A stretch of DNA of 60,935 bases from a bacterium (GCA_030535455.1 JAUNJY010000024.1:1-60935), one strand, 5' to 3'; positions 37,203-46,224 are shown, counted from the stretch's first letter. Numbers and translations: made by a program. The notes: generated from the sequence alone by a model not told the origin.

Positions 37203-37859
37203 TTAGTTTTCTTCTTCTACTTCTTCAGAGAGAGCATTATTGTCGAATTCAAAACTTTCTGTTTCTTCCTCAGCTTGCGTATCCTCTGTAATGGCTGCCT
37301 CTTCCTGACTGCCATAAAGTTGATCCGTAAGCTCTTTTTTATTTGCTTTTACAATATTTAAGTTTTCCTCCATAGAAGAAAGTAATGTTGCATATCTATT
37401 CTTAGATTCTTCTAACGCTGTAGAAAGAATGCTTTCCACCACACCTAACATGTCATCAGAATATGATAAGGAACCTGTACGGATTGCTTCTGCATCATTG
37501 TTTGCACTGGCAAGAATTTGATTTGCCTGTGCTTGCGCTTCTTCTACGATTTGATTTGCCTGAGCGTATGCCTGCTGCATAACCTCATGCTCACTAATCA
37601 GGCTATTTGTTTTTTCTTGTGCTTCTGCAAGCATAGTAGCTGCTTTCACTTCTGCATCATTAATAATCGCATCACGGTTATTAATGATTTTCTGATAACG
37701 TTTGATTTCATCTGGAGTACGTAAACGTAACTCATCTAGTAAATCATATAATTCATCCTTTGGCACAATTACCTTTGTTGATGATAATGGTGCATTTTTA
37801 CAGCTTTCTACGTATGAGTAGATGTCTTCAATTAGTTGTTCAATCCTACTTGCTCCCAT
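37203..37859 (-). CDS. Coiled-coil protein (DivIVA / ATP synthase b-like)
   Basis: A 218-aa cytosolic protein. About residues 60-130 form a long Ala/Gln/Glu-rich coiled coil (MLAEAQEKTNSLISEH, QANQIVEEAQAQANQI), and the tail is acidic. No membrane helix. Proteins of this type sit beside coaD in many Lachnospiraceae and are often labelled ATPase by coiled-coil similarity; function unknown. Likely co-transcribed from coaD (37-nt gap). Confidence 0.75.
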   Translation of the reverse strand: MGASRIEQLIEDIYSYVESCKNAPLSSTKVIVPKDELYDLLDELRLRTPDEIKRYQKIINNRDAIINDAEVKAATMLAEAQEKTNSLISEHEVMQQAYAQANQIVEEAQAQANQILASANNDAEAIRTGSLSYSDDMLGVVESILSTALEESKNRYATLLSSMEENLNIVKANKKELTDQLYGSQEEAAITEDTQAEEETESFEFDNNALSEEVEEEN

Positions 37860-37896
37860 ATTAACACTCCTATCTATTAATCTTATGCTTCATCCT

Positions 37897-38370
37897 TTAG
37901 AATTTAGCGTGTACCTCTTCAATAATTTCAGCAGGTACAAAATGACTGATATCCCCATGATAGCTTGCAATTTCTCTAACTACACTAGAACTTAGGTATG
38001 AATACTCTAAACTTGTAGTAAGGAAAATCGTATCAATATTACTATTCATCTTATGATTTAATTGGGCAATCTGAAGTTCATACTCAAAATCTGAAACAGC
38101 ACGAAGCCCACGAACAATGGTTGTAGCATTTCTCTTATGAGCATAATCTACTAATAAACCATCAAATGCCTCAATTGAAACATTATCTATATCTTTTGTT
38201 ACCTTTTCTAACAATTGGACCCTTTCTTCAACAGTAAAAGTCGGTTTTTTTGAACTATTTTGCAACACTGCAATAATTAGTAAATCAAACATTTTTGAAG
38301 AACGCAAGATAATATCCAAATGTCCATAGGTTACTGGGTCAAAACTCCCAGGATATATACCTATTCTCAT
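37897..38370 (-). CDS. coaD: Phosphopantetheine adenylyltransferase
   Basis: A 157-aa CoA-pathway enzyme that joins 4'-phosphopantetheine and ATP to dephospho-CoA. It has [18 protein letters not shown] with the TYGH motif (H17), [19 protein letters not shown] and [11 protein letters not shown]. Length and motifs are complete. AGGAGG lies before ATG. It follows rsmD by 32 nt. Confidence 0.97.
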   Translation of the reverse strand: MRIGIYPGSFDPVTYGHLDIILRSSKMFDLLIIAVLQNSSKKPTFTVEERVQLLEKVTKDIDNVSIEAFDGLLVDYAHKRNATTIVRGLRAVSDFEYELQIAQLNHKMNSNIDTIFLTTSLEYSYLSSSVVREIASYHGDISHFVPAEIIEEVHAKF

Positions 38371-38402
38371 ACTAACCTCCTAAACCGTCAGTACACTAAC
38401 AC

Positions 38403-38957
38403 TTATTTTCTTCTTACAAATAGATGTTTATTTGTCTTGTAAGTCTTAATCTTTTCAATTGTATAACCGATTTCTTCAATATAATCGGTTTCTGTCTCTA
38501 AACTTGCTTCAATGATAATTAAAGTATCCTCATTGATAATTCTGCTATCTGCAAGCTTAATAAGCACATCTTTTTCTAATTCATTATTATATGGTGGATC
38601 CATAAAAACAAACTGATAGACTTTGTCATGTCTTTCTAAACGACTAATCGCATCTATAATATCTACTGAAAGGACATTCGCCTGATCAGATAAATTTGTA
38701 GCTTTTAGATTTTCATTAATAACCTTCACAGCATCTGGATTTTTTTCCACAAATGCTGCATATTCGCATCCGCGACTTAATGCCTCTATCCCGATTGCCC
38801 CACTTCCTGCAAATAGATCAAGGAAATTCGCATCGTATAAATCATATTGAAGCATGTTAAATAATGTCTCTTTAATGCGATCTGTTGTTGGTCTAGTCGA
38901 CATTCCTTCAGGCGTTTTTAGCTGAATACGTCTTGCTTTCCCAGCAATTACTCTCAT
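38403..38957 (-). CDS. rsmD: 16S rRNA (guanine966-N2)-methyltransferase
   Basis: A 184-aa SAM-dependent methyltransferase. The SAM loop is FLDLFAGSGAIGIEALSRG and the catalytic motif is DPPY (120-123). The frame is open to 39032, but the family start MRVIAGKARR follows AAAGGAAGT with good spacing at 38957. rsmD-coaD is a conserved pair. Confidence 0.96.
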   Translation of the reverse strand: MRVIAGKARRIQLKTPEGMSTRPTTDRIKETLFNMLQYDLYDANFLDLFAGSGAIGIEALSRGCEYAAFVEKNPDAVKVINENLKATNLSDQANVLSVDIIDAISRLERHDKVYQFVFMDPPYNNELEKDVLIKLADSRIINEDTLIIIEASLETETDYIEEIGYTIEKIKTYKTNKHLFVRRK

Positions 38958-39122
38958 GAATGTACTTCCTTTCCGCCAGAGGCTTCTGTTACACAATTCG
39001 CAAAAATGTAACAAAATAAATTTAATTCCCATTTAGTCTATATCATTATTCCCCATAATTCAATAGGAAATCTATAAAAACATGAATTCTCTCGTTCTTT
39101 TTTTCAATTTCTATAATTATGT

Positions 39123-39147
39123 AAAGGAGCCTAATTTAGGCTCCTTT
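39123..39147. terminator. Stem-loop after the SASP gene
   Basis: AAAGGAGCCTA pairs perfectly with TAGGCTCCTTT around ATT, 78 nt after the SASP stop. T-runs are short; it could terminate the SASP message. Confidence 0.7.
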
Positions 39148-39224
39148 TAGATGTTTCATCTAATTTTGCTGATTGTATTTTTGTAACAATTTCTTCATGC
39201 TAGCTATTCGCTAATAATATGGTG

Positions 39225-39425
39225 TTATTTTCCTGCCATACGTTTTTCTTGTTCGGCGATCATTTTCTTGACCATATATCCGCCTACACTACCGTTTTGG
39301 TATGAAGTTAAATCTCCATTATACCCATGTTTTAATGGTACTCCTAATTCTGAAGCTACTTCGTATTTAAAACGATCCATTGCTTCTTTTGCTTCAGGAA
39401 CCTCAACTCTGTTTCGACTTGACAT
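39225..39425 (-). CDS. Alpha/beta-type small acid-soluble spore protein
   Basis: A 66-aa DNA-saturating spore protein. It has FKYEVASELGVPL and GGYMVKKMIAEQEKRMAG, the two conserved SASP segments, with the usual germination-protease-cleavage stretch replaced by VASELGV-type sequence. GGAGG precedes ATG. Monocistronic, as expected for a forespore (sigma-G) gene; no clear sigma-G promoter was found, but a duplicated motif lies upstream. Confidence 0.95.
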   Translation of the reverse strand: MSSRNRVEVPEAKEAMDRFKYEVASELGVPLKHGYNGDLTSYQNGSVGGYMVKKMIAEQEKRMAGK

Positions 39426-39447
39426 GAGAACACGCCTCCGTTCATAT

Positions 39448-39534
39448 TTCGAATGTTGGTTGTATTTTTAACACTTCCTCAAAAGTCTTAAAAGTACAAA
39501 TTCGAAATAATAAGTGTTGGTTGTTTGTTACACT
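39448..39534. repeat. Imperfect direct repeat upstream of the SASP gene
   Basis: TTCGAA, then TGTTGGTTGT, then ACACT occurs twice (39,448-39,475 and 39,501-39,534), with an 8-nt insertion after TTCGAA in the second copy. It lies in the region where the promoter and operator should be. Confidence 0.7.
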
Positions 39535-39604
39535 CTTATTATATGTATAATTCGTTTTAATACACTAGCAGATAATTCATTTTTTTACATTTTTTGATCT
39601 TTTA

Positions 39605-41137
39605 TTAAGCCAATGTTTCACCAACTACGTCTTCCACTTCAATTGTTGACACCGCTTCTTTCGAAACCATGTGATTGTATACAAGACGGTTTGCCTGGTT
39701 TACCAAAATTCGTTCAAATACATTTCGTACGCCTCTTGCATTTCCAAAATTTCTGCTGTGAACGACATTATCTAATATAAATTGTTTTCTCATCTGATTT
39801 ATCGCTTCTTCAGAAAACTTCATTTGATTTTTTTCTGCAAATGTATTTAAAATTTGAAGCAATTCATCACAAGAGTAATCTTCAAATTCAATAAATGTAT
39901 TAAATCGACTTATTAGTCCTGTATTTGATTTCAAAAAATCCTGCATTTCCTCTTTATATCCGGCAACAATTACAACCAGGTCATCACGATAATCTTCCAT
40001 AAGTTTAACAAGGGTTTCCAATGCTTCGTTTCCAAAATCGTTGGGTAATTTACTATTGGTCAAGCTGTAGGCTTCATCAATAAATAAAACGCCTCCCAAT
40101 GCAGTCTTTACCACTTCCGTTACCTTGATCGCAGTTTGTCCCACATATCCAGCTACCAAGCCTGAGCGATCTTTTTCTACAAAAGTTCCTTTTTTTACAA
40201 TTCCAAGCTCCCGATAGATATTAGCAACCAGCCTTGCAACCGTTGTCTTTCCTGTCCCAGGATTTCCCGAAAAGACCATATGATAGGATAGATTTGTAAG
40301 TGGCATGCCATACTTTTCCCTAAGTTTCCTTACTTTAATCAAATTGATCAAAGAAGTAATTTGCTCCTTCACTTTTTTCAGACCGACCAAGGAATTGAGT
40401 TCTTCCAAAGATACATTTAATTGAGGTTTTTGGTCAATTAATGTTGCTTTTTCAACTTCTAGCTCTGTTTTCGTAATATTAGTCGTTTCTTGTATAGTTT
40501 CGGTGTTTCTATGCTCTATTTTTCTATACTCTGTATTTATAACAAAATTCATTTCTTCCAATTTAAGTATTGTATCACTACAAATTTTATTAAATATATA
40601 TCGTTTTGAGAATCGCCTTATTCGTTGACTTGTATGTACATACTTGATCAATCTCTCATAATACTCCTGAATATAGAATAATGCATGTCTGTCTTTGTGT
40701 TCATTCAAACTGGCAAGTGCAAGCAAGATGGATAACATTCGGTCTAAAAACAAGGAGCTGATTTCTTTGGAGTGCTCATCATCATAAAGCCCACACAACT
40801 GCAATAAGATTGGTGGGGCCATTACAATATGATGGATGCTTATAATCTCTTTTTCAGTGATCTCATCTTCCTCACATTCCAATATATGAAAGGTAGAAAA
40901 CAGACTCTTTATAAATCGTCTGTTTTCTAAATCAAACCTAGTACACGCGATACAAAAATCAGTCAGTACCGCTTCTATATATACATCAAGAGTTTCGTAA
41001 ATGGTTTGCTTTAGCAATTCTTCCGGCTGTTTATAATAGCCTTCTTTTTCTATGGTCTTGCAGATTGCTTTTATGCAACTATAATTCTCATATGCCACAT
41101 CATAAAAATAGGCATTACCGTCTGAAGATTGCAGCAT
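39605..41137 (-). CDS. AAA ATPase, SpoVK/CbbX-like, with unique N-terminal domain
   Basis: A 510-aa protein. The C-terminal half is a CbbX/SpoVK-type AAA module: VGLKKVKEQI, Walker A GNPGTGKTT (291-299), SGLVAGYVGQTA pore region, Walker B GGVLFIDEAYSL, and arginine-finger FGNARGVRNVFE. The first 230 residues are helical with no recognised domain, so it is longer than SpoVK of Bacillus. AAGGAG precedes ATG and 15 nt separate it from recG. A sporulation remodelling role is suggested by the family and the neighbouring SASP, not proven. Confidence 0.85.
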   Translation of the reverse strand: MLQSSDGNAYFYDVAYENYSCIKAICKTIEKEGYYKQPEELLKQTIYETLDVYIEAVLTDFCIACTRFDLENRRFIKSLFSTFHILECEEDEITEKEIISIHHIVMAPPILLQLCGLYDDEHSKEISSLFLDRMLSILLALASLNEHKDRHALFYIQEYYERLIKYVHTSQRIRRFSKRYIFNKICSDTILKLEEMNFVINTEYRKIEHRNTETIQETTNITKTELEVEKATLIDQKPQLNVSLEELNSLVGLKKVKEQITSLINLIKVRKLREKYGMPLTNLSYHMVFSGNPGTGKTTVARLVANIYRELGIVKKGTFVEKDRSGLVAGYVGQTAIKVTEVVKTALGGVLFIDEAYSLTNSKLPNDFGNEALETLVKLMEDYRDDLVVIVAGYKEEMQDFLKSNTGLISRFNTFIEFEDYSCDELLQILNTFAEKNQMKFSEEAINQMRKQFILDNVVHSRNFGNARGVRNVFERILVNQANRLVYNHMVSKEAVSTIEVEDVVGETLA

Positions 41138-41152
41138 TCCATATACTCCTTC

Positions 41153-43189
41153 CTATAATGATGTCTGCCCTGCATAAGAAGTAATTCTCTGTCTTAAATA
41201 CTCATTCTTTTCTTTCATTAACTGATCGTCATCTAAAAATTCTTTCGCTGCCTTAGCTGCCTCTTTCAATACGCTGGCATCGTTAAATACATCGGCAAGC
41301 TTAAATTCCATCAGACCGCTTTGTCTAATTCCAAACATGTCTCCAGGACCTCTTAACTTCAAATCCTCTTCAGCAATATAAAATCCATCATTACTATGAT
41401 TTAATATTTCCAGACGTTTCATTGTATCTTTGCTTCTAGAACCACTGACAAAAATACAATAGGACTGATGGGCACCACGACCAACACGCCCTCGAAGCTG
41501 ATGAAGCTGAGCCAGACCAAATCGCTCTGCATTCTCCACCATCATAACCGTAGAATTTGGTACATTTACCCCTACTTCGATAACCGTAGTTGATACGAGG
41601 ACTTGGATTTCCCCTCTTGAAAAACGCTCCATAATATCATTTTTCTCTGATGCCTTCATTTTACCATGAAGATACTCTACTTGTATAGATGGACTTAGCG
41701 CCTCTCTTAGCTTATCTGTATATTCCACCACATTTTCTGCTTCGATATTTTCACTGTCTTCTACCATAGAACAAATAACATATGCCTGTCTTCCGTCCAT
41801 TACCTCTTTTTCAATAAAACGGTATGCTGTCTGGCGATAATTTGTATTTACAACACAGTTTTTGATTGGAAGTCGGTTTGCTGGCAATTCATCTATTACC
41901 GAAAGATCAAGATCACCATATAAAATAATTGCAAGCGTTCTTGGAATTGGAGTTGCACTCATTACTAAGATATGTGGAGAGTTTCCTTTTCCCGCCAATG
42001 TTTCTCTTTGCTTTACACCAAAACGATGCTGCTCATCCGTAATAACAAGGCCAAGCTTATCGTATTCCACCTTGTCCTGAATCAAGGCATGTGTTCCAAT
42101 TACAATATCTGCCTCATGTGATGCAATCATTGCATAAGCCTCTCGCTTTTCTTTGGCTGTCATAGAACCTACCAATAAGACAGTCTTAACTCCATATGAT
42201 TCTAACTGTTCAATAATTCCTTCATAATGCTGTTTAGCAAGCACTTCCGTTGGAACCATCATACAGCTCTGATATCCATTTTTAGCCGCCATCAATAACG
42301 CTAAAGTGGCTACGATTGTCTTACCTGATCCAACATCCCCTTGTACTAGTCGTTGCATCGTGCTGTTTGAACTAACATCTTTTTTAATTTCCTCCCAAAC
42401 CTTAAGCTGCGCATTGGTAAGCTTATATGGCAAGGAATTTAAAAGTTTCTCACATTCTTCTACAGGAACCATCATATTCTTATTGCTCATAATCTGGCGA
42501 TTATTTTTCATATACTGAATCGCTAAAGAAAATTCAAAGAACTCATCAAATACAATTCGTCGTCTTGCAACTAACATCTCGTCCATACTCTTTGGCGCAT
42601 GAATTAATTTAACCGCCTTCTTGTAATCAATTAAGTTGTGCTCATCGCGTATTGCCTTTGGAAGATATTCTTTTGGAAACTCTACTTCCTTTAACGCAAT
42701 CCCAATTGCCTTAGTAATCTGATTATTAGAGACCCCCTGGGTCAATGAATACAACGGCTGCATCTTACCCAGTCGATTTACAAAGTCCTGTTTGCTATAA
42801 AGGGTAGGCTGATCCATACTGAGAAAACCATTCTTACGAATCACTGTTCCACGTAAAATATAATGTGTTCCCATCTTAAGCTGTTTTGCCAAGAACGGCA
42901 TATTAAACCACGTAACAAAGATATTGGATGAACCATCGGAAATACGGCAGCTTACAATCTGTAAATTACGCACCCTCTTACTCTCCGCATTACGAATCAA
43001 TACCCCTTCAATCGCCACTGTCTCCCCTTCTTCAACTGTAGCAATGGGTCTAATATCCTCAAATATATCATAATTCACCGGATAATGTTCAATCAAATCA
43101 CCGACCGTGTGAATATCAAGCTTATTAAATTTCTCCTCTGCCGCCTTACCGACACCTTTAATCGAAGTAATCGAATCACTAACTACCAT
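41153..43189 (-). CDS. recG: ATP-dependent DNA helicase RecG
   Basis: A 678-aa branch-migration helicase. The N-terminal wedge/OB domain begins ITSIKGVGKAAEEKF. The motor has Walker A VQGDVGSGKT, DEQH-type motif ITDEQHRFG, SATPIPRT, and the C-terminal QLRGRVGRGAHQSY and TRG-like end. The frame opens with TTG at 43201, but GGAGG precedes ATG at 43189. It is downstream of yloV as in Bacillus, where serine dehydratase genes intervene; here a putative ncRNA does. Confidence 0.97.
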   Translation of the reverse strand: MVVSDSITSIKGVGKAAEEKFNKLDIHTVGDLIEHYPVNYDIFEDIRPIATVEEGETVAIEGVLIRNAESKRVRNLQIVSCRISDGSSNIFVTWFNMPFLAKQLKMGTHYILRGTVIRKNGFLSMDQPTLYSKQDFVNRLGKMQPLYSLTQGVSNNQITKAIGIALKEVEFPKEYLPKAIRDEHNLIDYKKAVKLIHAPKSMDEMLVARRRIVFDEFFEFSLAIQYMKNNRQIMSNKNMMVPVEECEKLLNSLPYKLTNAQLKVWEEIKKDVSSNSTMQRLVQGDVGSGKTIVATLALLMAAKNGYQSCMMVPTEVLAKQHYEGIIEQLESYGVKTVLLVGSMTAKEKREAYAMIASHEADIVIGTHALIQDKVEYDKLGLVITDEQHRFGVKQRETLAGKGNSPHILVMSATPIPRTLAIILYGDLDLSVIDELPANRLPIKNCVVNTNYRQTAYRFIEKEVMDGRQAYVICSMVEDSENIEAENVVEYTDKLREALSPSIQVEYLHGKMKASEKNDIMERFSRGEIQVLVSTTVIEVGVNVPNSTVMMVENAERFGLAQLHQLRGRVGRGAHQSYCIFVSGSRSKDTMKRLEILNHSNDGFYIAEEDLKLRGPGDMFGIRQSGLMEFKLADVFNDASVLKEAAKAAKEFLDDDQLMKEKNEYLRQRITSYAGQTSL

Positions 43190-43299
43190 GACATCCTCCA
43201 ACTCATAAAATTCTTATATTCAAAAGCCTCTTACATTCAAATAAGAGGAATTTTAGTCTATATCTAATTATAGCACACGACCATATGTTCTGTACAAGA

Positions 43300-43535
43300 A
43301 AAATTCTAGAATCTTTTGCTATGTAATGTTAGTTCTAAAAAGCCACGTCCTTCGTTAGCCCAAACTACACATAACCTTCCGTCACCCACCCGGAGTGGTT
43401 CCGGAGAACCTTTAGGTGCTCCGTATCTTTTGATCCTGAGGGAACTTATCTCGCCCACAGAGTACTTTCCTAGGTGGAAGGCATGGATACCATCGGTGTC
43501 CTTTGGAATCACTTATCCGGGATTTACTCCCCAAT
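43300..43535 (-). ncRNA. Putative structured noncoding RNA between yloV and recG
   Basis: Positions 43,381-43,500 are 53% G+C by direct count, far above typical gaps here. On the minus strand it carries GGACACCGATGG, CCGGA/TCCGG (43,390-43,404), an adjacent 8-bp stem GGAGAACC/GGTGCTCC with one mismatch (43,403-43,422), and complementary distant CCTTCC/GGAAGG tracts. Both strands have open frames with no ribosome site. A hairpin precedes it and an A/T palindrome with T-run (ATTCTAGAAT, then TTTTT) ends it. The length (about 230 nt) and the clostridial setting recall the raiA-motif class, but I could not confirm identity. Confidence 0.5.
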
Positions 43536-43540
43536 AAATG

Positions 43541-43581
43541 GAAAGAGGCAGTACCACGCATTGCGTGATACTGCCTCTTTC
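43541..43581 (-). terminator. 19-bp hairpin with the repeated apical core
   Basis: A nearly perfect stem with a 3-nt loop. The upper GTATCACGC-NNN-GCGTGGTAC is shared with the fhs terminator while the lower stem differs, and the one imperfect pair is G-U on the minus strand in both. It may end yloV transcription or be the 5' part of the ncRNA. Confidence 0.7.
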
Positions 43582-43620
43582 GTTACCTTCAGCGCTGGAT
43601 AAAATTCCATTTCATCCAAA

Positions 43621-43638
43621 GGCACCGTCCTCGGTGCC
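43621..43638 (-). terminator. Hairpin directly after yloV
   Basis: GGCACCG AGGA CGGTGCC followed by TTT on the minus strand, starting 3 nt after the yloV stop. Short T-run, so a weak terminator. Confidence 0.6.
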
Positions 43639-43640
43639 GC

Positions 43641-45314
43641 CTACTCTACCGATAATACATAGTAGTAAATTGGTTGACCACCTGGTTGAACTTCAACGTC
43701 AACATCAGGATATTTTTCAGTCACTGCATCTGCAATTGCATTTGCATCCTCTTCACTTACTTCTTCACCGTAATATATGCTTACAAGTTCAGCATCTTCG
43801 TCCATTAATTGGTCGATTAACTGAAGTGTAGTAGTTTCAATTTCTTTATCAACAGCAACAATTCCCTTATCACTGATACCCATGATATCACCCATAGTAA
43901 TTGTCATACCATCGATAGAAGTATCACGAACAGCGTAAGTTACTTGTCCACTCTTAACTTTATTCATCTCTTCTGTCATCTTAGCAGCATTTTCTTCTGC
44001 TGTCTTATCGAATACATAATTGATGATTGCTGTAATACCTTGTGGAATTGTCTTAGAAGGAATTACAATAATTTTCTTATCTTCTGTTAAGCTTGCTGCT
44101 TGTTCAGCAGCTAGGATAATGTTTTTGTTATTTGGTAAAATATAAATAACATCTGCATTCACTTTATCAATTGCATTTAACATATCTTCTGTAGATGGGT
44201 TCATTGTCTGACCACCTTCGATGATATAGTCAACGCCTAAGCCTTTGAAGATTTCATTAACGCCAGCACCGATAGAAACGGAAATAAATCCAACTTCTTT
44301 ACGAGGAGCTTGTTTTGCTTCTTCCTCTTCAGCTGCCTTTTGTTCTGCTGCAACTTTCTCAGCATCTTTGATTAAACGTTCCTCATGTTCTTCACGCATG
44401 TTATCGATCTTCATTCTTGATAAAGAACCATAAGTAAGCGCTCTTTGAATTGCAAGACCTGGATCATTTGTATGAACGTGAACCTTAACCATGTCATCAT
44501 CAGAAACAACAACGATGCTGTCACCGATAGATTCTAGGAAGCTCTTAAATTCATGTTCTGTTTCCATATCATAATGATTTTCAACATTTACAATAAATTC
44601 AGTACAGTATCCAAATTTAATATCAGCAGAGCTGATTGACTCTTTGGAAGCTGTTACGTTAGGTTTTGCACTTGGAGTAATCGTAATGTTTACTTCCTTA
44701 CCGCATAATGCATCAAATGCACCCTTAAGTACTGTCACAAGACCTTGTCCGCCTGAATCCACAACGCCTGCTTCTTTTAAAACAGGAAGCATATCTGGAG
44801 TCTTAGCTAACATTTCTTCCATATATTTTAATACTTCTTCACAGAAGTAAATTAAATCATCTGTTTCAGATACTAATTCTTCTGCTTTTACAGCACCAGC
44901 TTTTGCAACTGTTAAGATTGTACCTTCTTTTGGTTTCATAACTGCCTTATAAGCGGTTTCTACTGCTCGTTCAAATGCAGTTGCCATAATTGTAACGTCA
45001 ATTGTTTCTTGTTCTTTAATTTCTTTTGTAAATCCTCTAAATAATTGAGAAAGAATAACACCTGAGTTACCTCTTGCCCCTCTTAAAGACCCACTTGAAA
45101 TCGCTTTCGCTACGTTCTCCATAGTTGGTTCTGCAATACTACCTACTTCTTTTGCAGCGGACATAATAGTTAATGTCATATTTGTTCCTGTATCACCATC
45201 TGGTACAGGGAAAACATTTAATTCATTAATATATTCCTTTTGTGCTTCGATACTTTGCGCCCCAGCTAAAAAGCATTTTTGAAGCAACTTAGCATCAATA
45301 TTCTTCATAACCAC
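43641..45314 (-). CDS. DAK2-domain protein YloV (fatty acid kinase FakA-like)
   Basis: A 557-aa two-part protein. The N-terminal DhaL domain carries the Mg-nucleotide motif NVFPVPDGDTGTNM (about 33-46). The C-terminal half has the EDLVSIYYG-like and GGQPIYYYV segments of the FakA C-terminal domain. FakA homologs phosphorylate fatty acids held by FakB for phospholipid synthesis. The GTG at 45314 has AAGGAGG 9 nt upstream; an ATG two codons later is possible. It follows the Asp23 gene as in Bacillus yloU-yloV. Confidence 0.9.
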   Translation of the reverse strand: MVMKNIDAKLLQKCFLAGAQSIEAQKEYINELNVFPVPDGDTGTNMTLTIMSAAKEVGSIAEPTMENVAKAISSGSLRGARGNSGVILSQLFRGFTKEIKEQETIDVTIMATAFERAVETAYKAVMKPKEGTILTVAKAGAVKAEELVSETDDLIYFCEEVLKYMEEMLAKTPDMLPVLKEAGVVDSGGQGLVTVLKGAFDALCGKEVNITITPSAKPNVTASKESISSADIKFGYCTEFIVNVENHYDMETEHEFKSFLESIGDSIVVVSDDDMVKVHVHTNDPGLAIQRALTYGSLSRMKIDNMREEHEERLIKDAEKVAAEQKAAEEEEAKQAPRKEVGFISVSIGAGVNEIFKGLGVDYIIEGGQTMNPSTEDMLNAIDKVNADVIYILPNNKNIILAAEQAASLTEDKKIIVIPSKTIPQGITAIINYVFDKTAEENAAKMTEEMNKVKSGQVTYAVRDTSIDGMTITMGDIMGISDKGIVAVDKEIETTTLQLIDQLMDEDAELVSIYYGEEVSEEDANAIADAVTEKYPDVDVEVQPGGQPIYYYVLSVE

Positions 45315-45371
45315 CGGTTTGTTCCTCCTTAAAGTTATCTCTCTATAATTAGATCCCTTATTTTATAATAA

Positions 45372-45728
45372 TTAGTCAATGACACGAACGCCTTCTACGA
45401 AAATACGAATCTTTTCAACAGAAAGACCTGTGTATTCTTCAACTTTATATTTTACATTATTAATTAAGTTATCTGAAACGGCTGAGATACTAACACCATA
45501 AGCAACAATAATATGAAGATCGATTGAAATCTTATTCTCTTCAACTGTTACATTAACACCGTGACTAATATTTTCTTTTTTTAATAAATTAACGATGCCA
45601 TCTTTTACATTAAAAGAAGCCATACCTACTACGCCAAAAGACTCAATTGTACTTGAACCTGCATATTTAGCAATTACATCATTATCAATTAAAATCTCAC
45701 CAATTTGAGTATTCATATGTCCTTTCAT
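45372..45728 (-). CDS. Asp23/YloU family envelope stress protein
   Basis: A 118-aa Asp23/Gls24 protein: GEILIDNDVIAKYAGSSTIE, VVAYGVSISAVSDNL-type middle (IIVAYGVSI), and VEKIRIFVEGVRVID end. Bacterial homologs associate with the membrane and respond to envelope stress. The start follows GGAGGG at 45728; 27 upstream codons in frame lack support. Next to yloV and rpmB as in Bacillus. Confidence 0.93.
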   Translation of the reverse strand: MKGHMNTQIGEILIDNDVIAKYAGSSTIESFGVVGMASFNVKDGIVNLLKKENISHGVNVTVEENKISIDLHIIVAYGVSISAVSDNLINNVKYKVEEYTGLSVEKIRIFVEGVRVID

Positions 45729-45964
45729 ATTAACCCTCCAATTTAATATATACCAATCTTTTGTTTGATCATGGTGTATATTCCATGTATTTCTATAGCA
45801 ATGAGACAAATCTCATTTTTATATTATACCCTTATTTCTGTAAAAATGAAATAATATATTTTAAAAAGTGCCAAATATATCAAACCAAGCGCCTAAATCT
45901 AATCACTTAGGCATATACATAGTATTGATTATATATGTTAATTCCATGTATCGGATGTGATTTT

Positions 45965-46102
45965 TTGAGACGAATGCTTGGCTTTATTCTTTTCTGGATA
46001 GCAATCGGAATGACTTTTATGCTATTCATTACAAATGGAGTATTGGCAATTCTTATTATAATTTGTTGTTTAATTCTTGGCTATAATCTCTTCTGTTCCT
46101 AA
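45965..46102 (+). CDS. Small hydrophobic membrane protein (about 45 aa)
   Basis: A short frame reading MRRMLGFILFWIAIGMTFML onward to GYNLFCS. Two closely spaced hydrophobic helices fill it. GGATGTGAT, close to a Shine-Dalgarno, precedes a TTG at 45965; an in-frame ATG at 45935 (55 aa) lacks a site. The LGFILFWIAIGM start and GYNLFC end look like small clostridial membrane proteins I recall, but I cannot name a family. A 25-bp hairpin begins at its stop codon. Confidence 0.55.
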   Translation: MRRMLGFILFWIAIGMTFMLFITNGVLAILIIICCLILGYNLFCS

Positions 46103-46156
46103 CTTTTATGTTTGATAGGAAAGTGCGCGTACGCACCTTCCTATCAAACATAAAAG
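46103..46156. terminator. 25-bp hairpin between convergent genes
   Basis: Arms 46,103-46,127 and 46,132-46,156 pair at 24 of 25 positions; the odd pair is G-U on the minus strand, where the loop is UACG. It begins right after the small-protein stop. Probably a transcript end, unusually long for one. Confidence 0.7.
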
Positions 46157-46190
46157 GGATTCAAAACACAAAGAATGCATTTTGAATCCC
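46156..46190 (-). terminator. Terminator of rpmB
   Basis: GGGATTCAAAA pairs with TTTTGAATCCC and is followed by TTTTA on the minus strand, 34 nt after the rpmB stop. It shares one base with the 25-bp hairpin. Confidence 0.82.
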
Positions 46191-46224
46191 TCTCTACTCT
46201 AACAATGCTAACTTGTTATGTTAA

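Noticed and set aside
43306-43537. Overlapping 68- and 73-codon frames on opposite strands between yloV and recG
   Set aside because: Both lie on the structured GC-rich element and lack ribosome sites; better explained as ncRNA.
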